From Hypericum androsaemum (lineage: Eukaryota > Streptophyta > Magnoliopsida > Malpighiales > Hypericaceae), in the NCBI GenBank assembly GCA_963995505.1, contig OZ023198.1:10097141-10161140 (forward strand): a stretch of 64,000 nt of DNA. Direction: 5' to 3'. The translations under genes and the position numbers were made by a program. Below, piece after piece: positions 46,101 through 57,081 of the stretch. Numbering within the stretch: position 1 is the first letter of the stretch; the number at the start of each line of letters is the position of its first letter. The notes beneath the pieces were generated by a model, which searched no databases, had not been told where the DNA came from, and saw nothing but the letters and a program-made list of their open reading frames with translations.

Positions 46101-49001
46101 ACCTAAGTCCAACAATTTCCATGAACAAAGAACATTATGATGAAGTTAGATCCACATCTATGGAACTAGCTTCTCTACAATGAACAGAGATAAGAATTGT
46201 AGTCATTTACGGTAAAGGTCGGAGAATACCTTCTGATGCAATGCTGGGACAATCACCCGTCTCCGAACACGCCACACTTCCCCATCTGCAGGGATGAGTC
46301 CTTTCCCCATCACAAATTCAAGAATCTCTGCCAAGATTCCCTGTACACAGCTGAACGAAACTTAAAGGAAAAAACTTCTACTAAATGTACGAAAGTGAGT
46401 CGCAGAAGAACAGGAAGACGACACATTACCCACCTTTGAATATGCCTTCGAATTGTCTTTAAGGATGTGCTTGGCAATGGAAGGATCAGACACAATTAAA
46501 AATGACTGCAGCGAAGTAGAAAACAATCAACGTAATGAAATAAAACGACAAAGTTATTTACGTCTGAGACTGAACCTACCTTTGGCCCAAAGCTCAACCT
46601 AAAAATTCCACCATATGTGAGGTACAACTCATACAAGGGTATGAAGAATGCCTCGTTCCTGATGGCATTGATTGCTCCTTTTGCTTCCGGGATCTTTGGA
46701 TAGTCTTCGCCACCATCAATCCATTTGAATAGTGGTTCCAAATTATCATTCGCGATACCCAATTTTGACAAGCCATCTTGCAGTACAGATGAAAGGCTTG
46801 CCATTCATAAGACACAAGAAACAAACAGAGAGTCAGGAAAAGAAGTACCAGTTGAAATGTAATGGCTGAAAACTTCAGAACGCTAAGCAAGACAAAGAAC
46901 GAGATACGTTTGTAAAGCATGAAGGGTCAAGGAGTATGTCATTCATTGAATGAAAGTGGGAAATCAACAGGGAAAAGGTGATATTTTTGCAAGCGGGATA
47001 GCTCCATGAGAAAAGTCAAAGTACCCAGGTTTCTTGACTGTGAAATCTCCGGAAGCAATCTTAGCAGACAATTCAGCACGCCGCTTCTCTTCAAGTAGCT
47101 TATCCACACTTTTAACCCTGTTCTCCAATGGCTCCGGCTCCGGCTCCGGCTTTCTTCCATTAGAAGAAGCACGTACAACAACACCAAACTTACACTTCCC
47201 TGCAAAACAACAAAAGGATCAGAAATCCAAGTATAGAAATTGACATATGGAGGAAAATGCCCAAGTTGGGTAAGACTAAGGCTCAAACTTTCTAGCGAAT
47301 ATATCAAACCAACAAATTGGGATTGAAGAAAGCAAGCAAAGGAAAAGAAAGCAAGTTAAAAAATGAACAGATTTCCTGGAAAAAAATGTGAATTGCCGGT
47401 CTAGTATATCTGGCCAAGGTGTTGTTCAGCTTTCAGAGAGGGTAATTAGTAACTTTTATAGGAGTACTTAGTACCTTACCTAACCTCGACTCATATAACC
47501 TCGAATAATACTACAGTTTTTACCTATCAAAACTAATCACTAGAGGATGAAGATAACACAATGAAATATTCCAATTTTATGTCGAAATTAGCAAGCTAAC
47601 AACTTGGGGTTGAAGAAAGCAATCAAATGAACATGAAGCAAGAGCAAACCATCAAACTTTAGATGGAAAACATCAAAACTAACCACTTGGGGATGAAGAT
47701 AAGAAGGACAACAAAATGTTCAAACTTTATGCTGAACTTAACAAGCTAAACAACTTGGTATTGAAGAAACCAAGCAAATGAACACAAAGAAAGAGCAAAC
47801 AAGACCAGAGAATTCCCAAACAAGAAACGAAATGCACAGCGACAAAGCACCAAACTTTAGATGGAAAATATCAAAACGAACAACTCGGGGATGAAGATAA
47901 CAAAGAACAATAAAATGTTCAAACTTTATGTTGAACTTCGCAAGCTAAACAACTCGGGATCGACGAAACCAAGCAAACGAACACAAAGAAAGTGCAAATA
48001 AGAACAGAATTCCCAAACAAGAAACGAAATGCACAGCGACAAAGCACCAAACTTTAGATGGAAATATCAAAACCAACCCACTCTGGGGTGAAGATAACAA
48101 GGACCAACAAAATGTTCAAACTTTATGTTGAACTTTGCAAGCTAAACAACTCGGGATCGACGAAACCAAGCAAATGAACACAAAGAAAGTGCAAATAAGA
48201 ACAGAATTCCCAAACAAGAAACGAAATGCACAGCGACAAAGCACCAAACTTTAGATGGAAATATCAAAACCAACCCACTCTGGGGTGAAGATAACAAGGA
48301 CCAACAAAATGTTCAAACTTTATGTTGAACTTCGCAAGCTAAACAACTCGGGATCGACGAAACCAAGCAAATGAACACAAAGAAAGTGCAAATAAGAACA
48401 GAATTCCCAAACAAGAAACGAAATGCACAGCGACAAAGCACCAAACTTTAGATGGAAATATCAAAACCAACCCACTCTGGGTGAAGATAACAAGGACCAA
48501 CAAAATGTTCAAACTTTATGTTGAACTTCGCAAGCTAAACAACCCGGGATTGAAGAAACCAAGCAAATGAACACAAAGCAAGTGAAAACAAGAACATAGA
48601 ATTCCCAAACAAGAAACGAAATGCACAGCGACAAAGCACAAACTTTAGATGGAAAACATCAAAACTAACCCACTTGGGGATGAAGATAAGAAGGACCAAC
48701 AAAATGTTCAAACTTAATACTGAACTTAGCAAGCTAAACAACTTGGGATTGAAGAAACCAATCAAATGAACACAAAGAAAGTACAGACAAGAACAGAATT
48801 CCCAAACAAGAAACGAAATGCACAGCGACAAAGCACCAAACTTTAGACGGAAAACATCAAAACCAACCCACTTGGGGGTGAAGACAACAAGGAACAAGGA
48901 GATGGGCTGGTGGGTCTAAGCCTCTGGAGGTGAAGCTTGGAGCGGAAGAAAGCAGAAGAAGTGGAAGGGACTTGAAGAAGCGGGAAACTGGCACCGACCA
49001 T
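43157..49001 (-). CDS. CYP97A3: Carotenoid beta-ring hydroxylase CYP97A3 (LUT5), 630 aa, 16 exons
   Basis: Exons (minus): 49001-48872, 47199-47025, 46796-46580, 46505-46434, 46340-46230, 45854-45663, 45565-45404, 45009-44914, 44824-44723, 44636-44604, 44522-44442, 44363-44281, 44069-43938, 43710-43650, 43523-43458, 43336-43157. Every join keeps phase. This plastid P450 hydroxylates the beta ring of alpha- and beta-carotene on the way to lutein. Residues 1-50 are Ser/Pro/Arg-rich without acidic residues, like a chloroplast transit peptide. P450 landmarks: oxygen-binding AGHETS (about 401), ExxR as ESLR (457-460), NPERW, and the haem loop [12 protein letters not shown] with Cys about 540. YPKIPEAKG and [12 protein letters not shown] are typical of CYP97A. 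Intron 1 (1.67 kb) carries a tandem array (listed separately). The copy looks intact and slightly longer than the Arabidopsis protein (595). Confidence 0.95.
47490..48905 (-). repeat. ~197-bp tandem array in CYP97A3 intron 1, seeded from the exon 1 donor
   Basis: The word gtgaagataacaagg or its variants recurs at 48683, 48484, 48288, 48091, 47894 and 47696, spaced 196-199 bases, with a shortened last unit at 47550. The same word occurs at 48881 inside exon 1. Each unit therefore includes about 30 bases of the exon 1 end and the junction CCCAA|GTGGGT, followed by intron sequence (ttggtgctttgtcgctg on the minus strand). The middle units are nearly identical, so amplification or homogenisation is recent. 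Confidence 0.92.
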
Positions 49002-50671
49002 CTTCTCCTCTTATAGTCCTCCTTCCTTCCTCCCTCCCTCCCAGGCCTCTTCCCTTGTGGGTTAAATTCCCCAAAGGAGAAAGAGAAGTGAAGAGCTTTC
49101 TAAGAGGGAAGGGAGAGGGAGGGAAGTGATAATGGGGGCTTGGCTAGTGGAATTAAACTTCTTGGTGGTGAGTGTTCGGATTTTAATTATTAACTTTTTA
49201 GTGTTTCTTAAATGTCTAATATTTATAATCGAGTATTGTATGATTATATTTAAAAGTTATTTTTTGAATAGTATTTTTTCTTTCTTTTTTGACAAAAATA
49301 ATATTTTTCTCATTTGCATTATTTAGAACTAAAAAACTTAAATTTAGTTTAGAAGAATTTCAGTTCAAAAAATATTATTGGAAAAATTACTCCTAAAACA
49401 AAAAAATAACCCAAGAAGGCAAGAACCCTATTTTTTTTCTGCTGTTTGCGATAAAAAAACAGAGGACGGGAAGTGGGCATCTTGTAAGAACGGCAACTTC
49501 ACTATCCAACGTTACTCCTTACTCCTTAGGGAGGTATTGTTTCTTGTCTATTTTTGTGATGTTCGGGAAAATTACGTGTTGGTCATTGATATTATTTACG
49601 AGTTATTACTTTTTTTTAATGTTTCCCAAGATGAAAGATTGGTTTAGGATAGTTGCATTTCCAATGTTCGAGTTCGAAAATTCTGATTAAGATAGAGTAT
49701 CTTTTACTAGTTGGTTTATGTACTTTGTAGTTCGAAAGATGGGAATTTTTAAGTATTGGAGAAAGGAATAGTGAAAAATAATCTTTTCCCTCTCAAAATT
49801 ATACTTAGTCGGCGAGTTCTTTGATAATTTAAATTAGTTAAGAATAAAGAACAAATTGCACATTGTATTTGTGTTGTAGCTCTAATTTAGCACTTTCGAG
49901 TGACTCTTAATCTAGTCTCTCTCAACTACCTCCCTTCTCTTTGTGATCATTTGTATGGTGAAAATACTACTTTCTCGCAACATATATTTTTAAAAAAGTT
50001 CATAGTTTACCACATGATTTGAGTTTTTTTAACTTTGATATCATGTGGTTTAAAACATATCAAATCAGTGAATCAGATTTGACATTTTGACAATTTAGTG
50101 ATACAAATAGTCTATCTCATGCTATTGAGTATGTGAAAGATTACTATTGTCATTAAAGTGTCAAAATGTGGATATCAAAGTTAAAAAACTCAAATCACAA
50201 TGTAATAAAGTAAGATTTTTCTTATTTTTTACATGGTTGGGACTAGAGGATGACAAGTTAGATGTATCTATTTAGTGTGTGGCATGCATATATGTAAATA
50301 TTCAACTTGACATTTTCTAAATTGTAACATCTTTTTAAATTTTATTTGTGAAGGCAAAAGATTGAGCACTTTATTGATTTAAACATCCTTATCAAATTGT
50401 TCCTTGTAGGTAACTTTCCTGGAGATTTAGGTTGCTATAGTATATTCTTGACAAAGCTTCAAGTTTGTACCTCTACTTCTCCTATGGCAGCCTCATATTC
50501 TTAAAAATAGTAAAAAAATCTTCCAAGAGTCTTTATGAATAACGCTTTAATAAAGTCTTATCTCCTTACAAGGCATGCACATTACCAACCGATCTTATCT
50601 CCTATGGTATTCTCATATTCTTAAAATAGTCATAAATCCCTCGAACAGACTTTAGGTATATCTGCTATGGC
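49002..50671. other. Promoter side of CYP97A3 and AT-rich spacer
   Basis: The first 130 bases form the purine-rich (minus strand) leader of CYP97A3. Further right the sequence is AT-rich. A plus-strand frame at 49378-49647 has no recognisable motif. A near-palindromic pair (caaatcacaatgtaataaagta against tttaccacatgatttgag) spans about 50010-50215, around cattttgacaatttagtg and taaagtgtcaaaatg, and looks like a small inverted-repeat element. No gene is supported. Confidence 0.4.
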
Positions 50672-51122
50672 GGCTTTGGATTGGGTACGGAGTGAAAGAA
50701 TTGATTCCGAACGGTTTGGAGTGAAGGGGGACCGCAGCGACAAGCGCAAGTATGTGATAATGGCAAGCACAGTTATGTGATAATGGCAAGTGCAGTTATG
50801 TGATAATGACATTTATTTTTTGAAAATGGCAAGTCCCTGTTGATGATAATGGCACGCATAATTTTTTCATTTTGGTCCCCCGTATTTTAGCATTTTTGCA
50901 AAAAGGTCATACTGGCATGTGTAGTTATGTGATATTGGCATGCGCGGTTATGTGATACTGGCATGCGCAGTTATGTGATAATGGCATTTATATCCGGCCT
51001 GTGTTTGTACGTGACTTTTTTTATTTTGGTCCCTATATTTTAGTGCGTTTGTAAAAAAGTTCCCGCGTGTCTTCATTCCGAACGGTTCAGAATCTGAGCA
51101 TTCCGTACCCAATCCATACCCC
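50672..51122 (+). mobile_element. Non-autonomous MULE-like element, copy 5
   Basis: Starts GGCTTTGGATTGGGTACGG and ends CCGTACCCAATCCATACCCC. The flanks TGCTATGGC (50663-50671) and TCTTATGGC (51123-51131) match at 7 of 9. The interior holds at least six copies of a ~21-bp word around cagttatgtgataatggca, plus the tttattttggtccc word twice. It ends 47 bases beyond the stop codon of the neighbouring minus-strand gene. Confidence 0.83.
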
Positions 51123-51169
51123 TCTTATGGCATGCACATTGCCTTTTCTTATTCTCTACATCGGGAAAA

Positions 51170-54100
51170 TTACATCAAATCTAGCCAGATAATTGGTGGA
51201 AAATATATGACATGCTGCTCCATATATATCTCCCATGGTCCCGGCGAATTAATTATTACCTAAAAGTTCAAAGAAAAAAAATGAAGCGAACACAATGTTA
51301 AATACTCGTTGATAGAACTGTATGAGCATTCAAATATTTTACCTTACTCGAACCTTGATTATTTGGCATAATAGGTGTTCGAATATCAGGTAATCTCATT
51401 GCCTCATACGTTAGATCATACACCCCGTTAGGGATACTCCTGGACACAATTTATGTTCAAAGAGATGTAAGAGTTTAATTCTAAGTCCAAGTAATAAATT
51501 TTGTCACTTATTACATTAACCATGAAAATGACAAGTAGGATCAATTAATATATATTAATGTTGCATATAATGGAACCTTTGATTTGAAATAGCGGGGGGA
51601 GGTGGATGGTTGTTGGCTTGAGAAGCCCCGTTCCCAACCTGAAAATACCAATACGAAAGTAAACTCGTAAGATAATAATAATTCGTAATACGGTACCAAA
51701 GTGAATAACCTAATATTTTAATATTTATATGCAAGTTTTACCGAGTTAGGGGTCTGGTAAGGACCGTTGAAGATATTTGGTCCCTGCAGTGATCTGTTTC
51801 CCTGTCGTTAAATGATCTATTATGAGTAGGCTAATTTTTCATAATTATAAACAAAACAACGATAACTCGTTTTGATATCATATCAAAATCTTCTATCCAA
51901 TACAAAATCTTATTGTTGTGAATGAGTGCCTTTTAATACTTATAAAGGAGCCTAATACTCTTTCAACTTACTAGCGATATAGTAATATCAACAAAATTCA
52001 TATAATGACAACAATTATAGATATATACAAATAGTTTTCATGTGTATAAAAAGTATACTAATAATGACATAAATATAATAGATGGAGTTAATCAAGTGAA
52101 AATATTGCATACAGTAGGTGGGACCAAAGAAGCAGTGATGCCACCCCTGATAGTTGGGAAGTAGCTAGTGGGTCCCATAGGTGAACCCACCTGACCTCGA
52201 AAAGTAAGCTCTCGAGGTTGGCTAGTTGGCGGAGTGATAGAACTCTGGGACTGCCTCATCTCTTCGAGAAGTCTCAGGGTGTCTTGGACAGTAATGACCC
52301 GAACGGTGGATCCATTTCTTGGGATAGTAGGCCTATAGATTACCAAATAACTAAAGTATAAATCAGAATCATATAATTAAAATATGATTTCAATTTTTTA
52401 TAACATATTTTTTTAATGTACGAATAATGACGTAAATTTTTCTTGCATTATTACTGAAAATATATAAAATTGTTTACTTTCTCATAAATTTAGTTACATG
52501 TAATAGTCTATCACTAGCGATTTGTTTGGAAAAAACAAAAGAGTCATTAAAAGATTGTAATTAGAAAATAGAACCTGATGCTTAATTACTTGACATTCTA
52601 ATTTCTTAGGAGACAAAAAGTCGTTTACTTAATATTCGCTACATTAAAACATGTATATGTCGATGTACCAATTGTCACCATACATAGAGACAAATATTGT
52701 CAATGGCGAATGTTTATCGCTATTTATGACGACATCAGAAGAATTCAGTCTTAATTTATTGATGCAAATGAATGTCTGAAGTATTAAAAAAAATCATAAA
52801 TCTTTGATGATGTATATCGAGAAATTGAAATGAACATGTAAAAAATAATCTAAATTAAAACATAACTTGCATTGATTAATCCTGTTGGGATGGCGAGAAA
52901 TAGGAAAGATTTATTTCCTATTCCTATTTCTATTCTAACTAAGTTTTGGACTCCTAATCCGACCTAGATAGGTTACTTGTACATCAAGAGTTTGTCTCTA
53001 TATAAAAGCATGTTACCCTAAAGTTTTGTATGGCTTTGTGGCTCAGAAACTCATCAATAAAAGTTCTCCTTTCTCTCCGTGGACGTAGGCATTAGGCCGA
53101 ACCACGTAAACTCTTGCATCCGTGTTCTTTGCGCGTTTTGTTCTCTAGTTGCTAAGGGTTTGTCTCTATATAAAGGCATGTTACCCTAAAGTTTTGTATG
53201 GCTTTGTGACTCGAAAATTCATCAATAAAAGTTTCTCCTTTCTCACCGTGGACGTAGGCACTAGGCCGAACCACGTTATCTCTTGTGTCCATGTTCTTTG
53301 CGCATTTTGTTCTCTAGTTGCTGAATTCATAACAATTGGTATCAGAGCTAAGGTTGGAGGATGTCGAATCACGGCGCGAAGTTTGCTCTTGTGAAGTTCG
53401 ATGGTTCATTGAATTTCGGGTTATGGCAAAGGCATGTCAGGGATCTCCTCGTGCAGCAAAGGATGGTTATCGCGCTCTCGGAGAAGAAGTTCGAGAAGAT
53501 GGAGGAGCAAGAGTGGGAAGAGTTGGAGGCCAAGGCAGTAGCGAAGATTCGCTTGTGCTTGGCGGATGATGAGGAGCCACCAGCTGGGTTGTAGAAGAGG
53601 ATACAGGTTGGAGTCAAAGAAGTTTAATGGAAGTGGTTTCAAGTGCGGAGAAGGGCACATGAAGGGGACTATATAGGACGAACTAGGGATCAACACAACG
53701 AGAAGGGATCGGCATCCACAACCATGGCCACATATTCAGACGGGTCAGATGGTAACTGGCTTTCTGTCTTATCAAGTCTAATACATCCTGGTAATCTCTT
53801 TTCATTAGAGACATTAGATTATAACAGTGATAGTTATAAAGGTATGCTAATGAACGTGAAGAAGGATGCGATGGTAGGGATGAATGGTGAAAGGGAATAC
53901 CTATAGGTTAGTGGGGAACATTATTGGAGGTAGAGTCACATCAATGGGTCTGATGAAGTGAAAAAAAGCTCAGGTCATATGAGGTTGGTTAGTATGAGGG
54001 AGCAAAGGCTTGACATGGATAGTTTGAGTGTAGTTGGGATTCGCGAAGACATGGATAGCAAGCTATGGTTATTTTGTGGAGGCATGGTTGGCAAGGAACT

Positions 54101-57081
54101 GTGGTTGTCTAAAGGGACGTGCACATCAAAGGTATTGGATAAGTTTTGCATTAGGCATGTGAAGCCATTGGTGACACCACGGGCGAATCAGGTATCTCAC
54201 TCAAGGCCGAACAGTAGAGTTCGAGGTATATCGAGGGTTCTACTTAGTAGAACAAAAGGTTGCCCTTTTGTATGCTATGGCAAGTAGTATTGGTTTGAGG
54301 CAAAAAGGTCCAACGGAAGAGCGGTTCGAGGTTGCGGAGCATAGGGTTGATCAAAAAATAGAGGGTACGTCTATTGGTCGCAAGGTTGCTTCAGAAAGTG
54401 GACTCGCTAGTTGGAGTTCGATGGAGGTTGGAGGAAATAGGCCAAGCAAGCTCAGAAGCTCGAGTTTGGGAGCTGGCTCCAAGTGATTGAACAAAAGGTG
54501 AAGAGAAAGTTGAGATGGTCTTATTGATGCAGTTATCTATGGTCCGAGATGGAATCGGTGGAGTCAGATTAGTTTTGCAAGATCGCATGGTTCTTCATGG
54601 GGCGGTATTTTATCAAGGTGGAGTTTGTTGAAGTTCGGGTGGAGCTTCATGGTTCTTCCACGAGATGATTTCTCGCCAAGGTGGAGATTGTTGGGATGGC
54701 GAGAAATAGGAAAGACTTATTTCCTATTCCTATTCCTATTCTGACTAGGTTTTGGACTCATAATCCTACCTAGATAGGTTACTTGTACACCAAGGGTTTG
54801 TCTCTATATAAAGGCATGTTACCCTAAAGTTTTGTATGGCTTTGTGACTCGAAAACTCATCAATAAAAGTTTCTCCTTTCTCACCATGGACGTAGGCAAT
54901 AAGCCGAACTGCGTTATCTCTTGTGTCCATGTTCTTTGCGCGTTTTGTTCTCTAGTTGGTGAATTCATAACAAATCCAAATATCATGCATACAATAAACT
55001 ATTACATTCTCGAGTGTACTTGCAAGTGATTTATTGAGTAATCTGCCGTTCCAAAAATATAAATAACAAGAGATGAATTATGGCATACATTATTTTTGGT
55101 GAACCAAGTATGATGGTTATGTTTAGAGTTTTATACATTATTTAAAAAATATTGTCCAACCGGTAAGCGCAACCCATGTCCTTAATTGAATATGATTAAT
55201 ACTAAAATTTGGAGAATTGTTAGACTGGTGTACAATGCGATTGGACCACTGGTTGATCCGACTGGATAGGTCCGTTCACTTGATATGACCGATCTATCCA
55301 GATCCACATGACCAATTTATTAAAAAAATTCTAGATTTTTGATAGATTGTATGTGATTAAATTAATATTTCAATATTTTGACAATCTGCCTAGATCCACT
55401 AATCGGATTGATTGGATCCATCAAATTGGAACTCGAAAAATATAACGAATCGCTCTTTGGATCATTTTTAAAATCATTATTTTATATGGGTTCCATGGAG
55501 TAAAATTTCATTTCGTTCTTTAACATTGTGTAGCACCCTGTGATCAGACCGACTGTCTCTACAGACTAACACAAATCTTTTCTAGTGTACTTTTTCCTCG
55601 CACACACAGAAGGTCACCCATTTTGAAATTATTATATGTCAAGCACATTTATTAACCTTGAAGTTCTTTTAAGATGTGTGCCAAAAAATAAGTTACGCCT
55701 TGTTGATATGGACAATATTAATAGAATTATTTAAGGCTTTATGAACACATTAATGGGATATCATATTCACCCCTCCTTAAATACGCGATGTCCTCGTTGC
55801 ACCATACAAAACAATCCCAGAATCTCTCATTTTTAGGTGTGGGATCAGTTCATCCATGTCTTATTTCACCTAGAATGTTTGCCAAGAGCCGTGCACTATC
55901 CGTGTACTGTCATACCGGCGATCACTCCTTGCCCTCCTGGGATAATTTTTCTAAGGGCGCATATGAGGAAGGACAAAGCACACTGGAAAAGATTCATATT
56001 TTTGTGTGGAGATAGTCGGTCGGATCATGGGGTTACAACTGTACGATGTGGTTCAGGGACTAACCAAAGCTAAAGCTGGTGGACATATGACGCCCATGCT
56101 TATAAGTCGGGAGTAATCGCTAGTGTGAGAGTGCACGGTTAATGAGTGGCTCCTGGCAAGTATTCTAGGTGAAAGAGACATGGATGAACCAATCCCACAA
56201 TAGAAAATGAGAGGTTCTTAATTGTTCTGTGTAGCGTGACGAGGACATCATGTATCGAAAAGAGCTGAATGTGATACTCCGTTAATGATATGTTCTAAAA
56301 GGCTCAAGTGATTTGATTTGTACTATACATATCAATAAGGTGTACATACTTTTCTAGCACACATCTTGAAAGAACTTTAAGGTTAAACATGCTTGACTTT
56401 GGGAAATTTCAGCATATGTGACCTCTGGAAAGTTTTCTAGGGTGCGTGTGAGTAATGACAAAATACGCTAGACAAGGATCGTGTTGGTCTATGGAGACAG
56501 TTGATTAGATCAAGGAACGTTACAAATTGTAAACCAAAAAATTCTAATGGATGACACAGAAAACGTTTAAAATGACATCAAAAGAGAATCAATTAAGAAA
56601 ACTTGTTGATTCTTACATTGATTCAACAACAACTCGTCATCAACAATTTGACACAACATATTTAGAAAATGGCAAAAATATTCAAATTTGAAGTGCGCTT
56701 TGAATTTTTTTTGTTGACAAAATTATTTAAAAAGTTTATCAAACTAAACAAATATGATATCAACCTCTAACCAAGTATAAGATCTCATCAAAGTATACGA
56801 TATCTAAATATTTCTTTTAATAAAGAAGTGACTCAGACGTTCTCTTCAAAGAGAAAAACTATGTGATCTCCTCAAAACCATCCTCTTTATCTTTCTCAAA
56901 TTAAAGTTGTATGCATAAAACTAACATACCTCGGATTTGATGTCTCTTGAAGATGATTTTCAATAGGCCTCTCTTGTAGTACTTGTTCAACACTCTCGTC
57001 GCTTTCGTCAGAGAACGAGGACGTCGAGTCTGAAGAGTATTCTGATGACGACGAGTCCGAAGAGTATTCCTGTTGATCCAT
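51170..57081 (-). CDS. Unrecognised acidic/proline-rich protein (226 aa, 6 exons)
   Basis: Exons (minus): 57081-56930, 52332-52113, 51801-51742, 51638-51577, 51439-51343, 51259-51170. All five introns are GT-AG and every join keeps phase, giving 681 bases with stop; that agreement is the main evidence for a real gene. The N-terminus is a Ser/Asp/Glu cluster (EYSSDSSSSEYSSDSTSSF, then SDESDESVEQVLQERPIE). The middle contains VRVITVQDTLRLLEEMRQ, a possible helix, and the rest is rich in Pro, Asn and Gly (PTSYFPTIRGG, NNHPPPPAIS, LPDIRTPIMPNNQG). There is no signal peptide, membrane helix or known domain. Intron 1 is 4.6 kb and carries a copia-type element and Cassandra-like LTRs. The last exon is the least certain. 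I do not recognise the family. Confidence 0.5.
52883..54972 (+). mobile_element. Short copia-type LTR retrotransposon with both LTRs, non-autonomous
   Basis: The 5' LTR (52883-53334) and 3' LTR (54689-54972) both start TGTTGGGATGGCGAG and end TTCATAACA. AATCC flanks the element on both sides (52878-52882 and 54973-54977). A primer site TGGTATCAGAGC (53337-53348) follows the 5' LTR, and a purine tract ending ggtggagatt precedes the 3' LTR. The 5' LTR is 168 bases longer because its TATA-to-end part is duplicated in tandem. The inner 1.35 kb keeps only a gag start (53361-53594) and rags of other frames, so the element depends on others for movement. Confidence 0.93.
53361..53594 (+). pseudogene. 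copia gag N-terminal fragment
   Basis: A 77-residue frame starts 12 bases after the primer site and reads KFDGSLNFGLWQRHVRDLLV, then EEWEELEAKAV-like and IRLCLADD segments, which is the N-terminal gag domain of copia elements. It ends at a stop after ADDEEPPAGL. About 60 bases on, in the sequence near 53640, the word FKCGEKGHMKG looks like the remains of the gag zinc knuckle. Nothing of protease, integrase or polymerase is left. Confidence 0.75.
55529..56524. mobile_element. Inverted pair of 5S-rRNA-like (Cassandra-type) LTRs
   Basis: The left arm (55529 to about 55910) and right arm (about 56120-56524) are imperfect inverted copies, both matching over words such as ttcatccatgtc, tttcacctagaat and gaacttta/gttaac. 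In the right arm, at about 56365-56460, the sequence follows plant 5S rRNA: AAGGTTAAACATGCTTGA (box A region) and ATGTGACCTCTGGAAAG (box C region), then gtgcgtgtgag and an end in acgttaca. A 5S-derived block inside an LTR is the mark of Cassandra TRIM elements. Between the arms, about 55918-56037, lies a third, plus-oriented LTR end (cctcctgggat ... ggggttaca). Exact borders are uncertain. Confidence 0.75.

Noticed and set aside
48535..48897. 120-residue minus-strand frame in CYP97A3 intron 1
   Set aside because: It reads through two units of the tandem array, giving the same peptide twice, and overlaps the real exon 1 in another frame.
47490..48905. CRISPR-like regular spacing of the intron array
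   Set aside because: Units are ~197 bp and nearly identical over their full length with no repeat/spacer alternation, and the DNA is plant nuclear.
56365..56460. A functional 5S rRNA gene
   Set aside because: Box regions are degenerate, the 5' end of 5S is missing, no T-run terminator follows, and the block sits within an LTR-like context.
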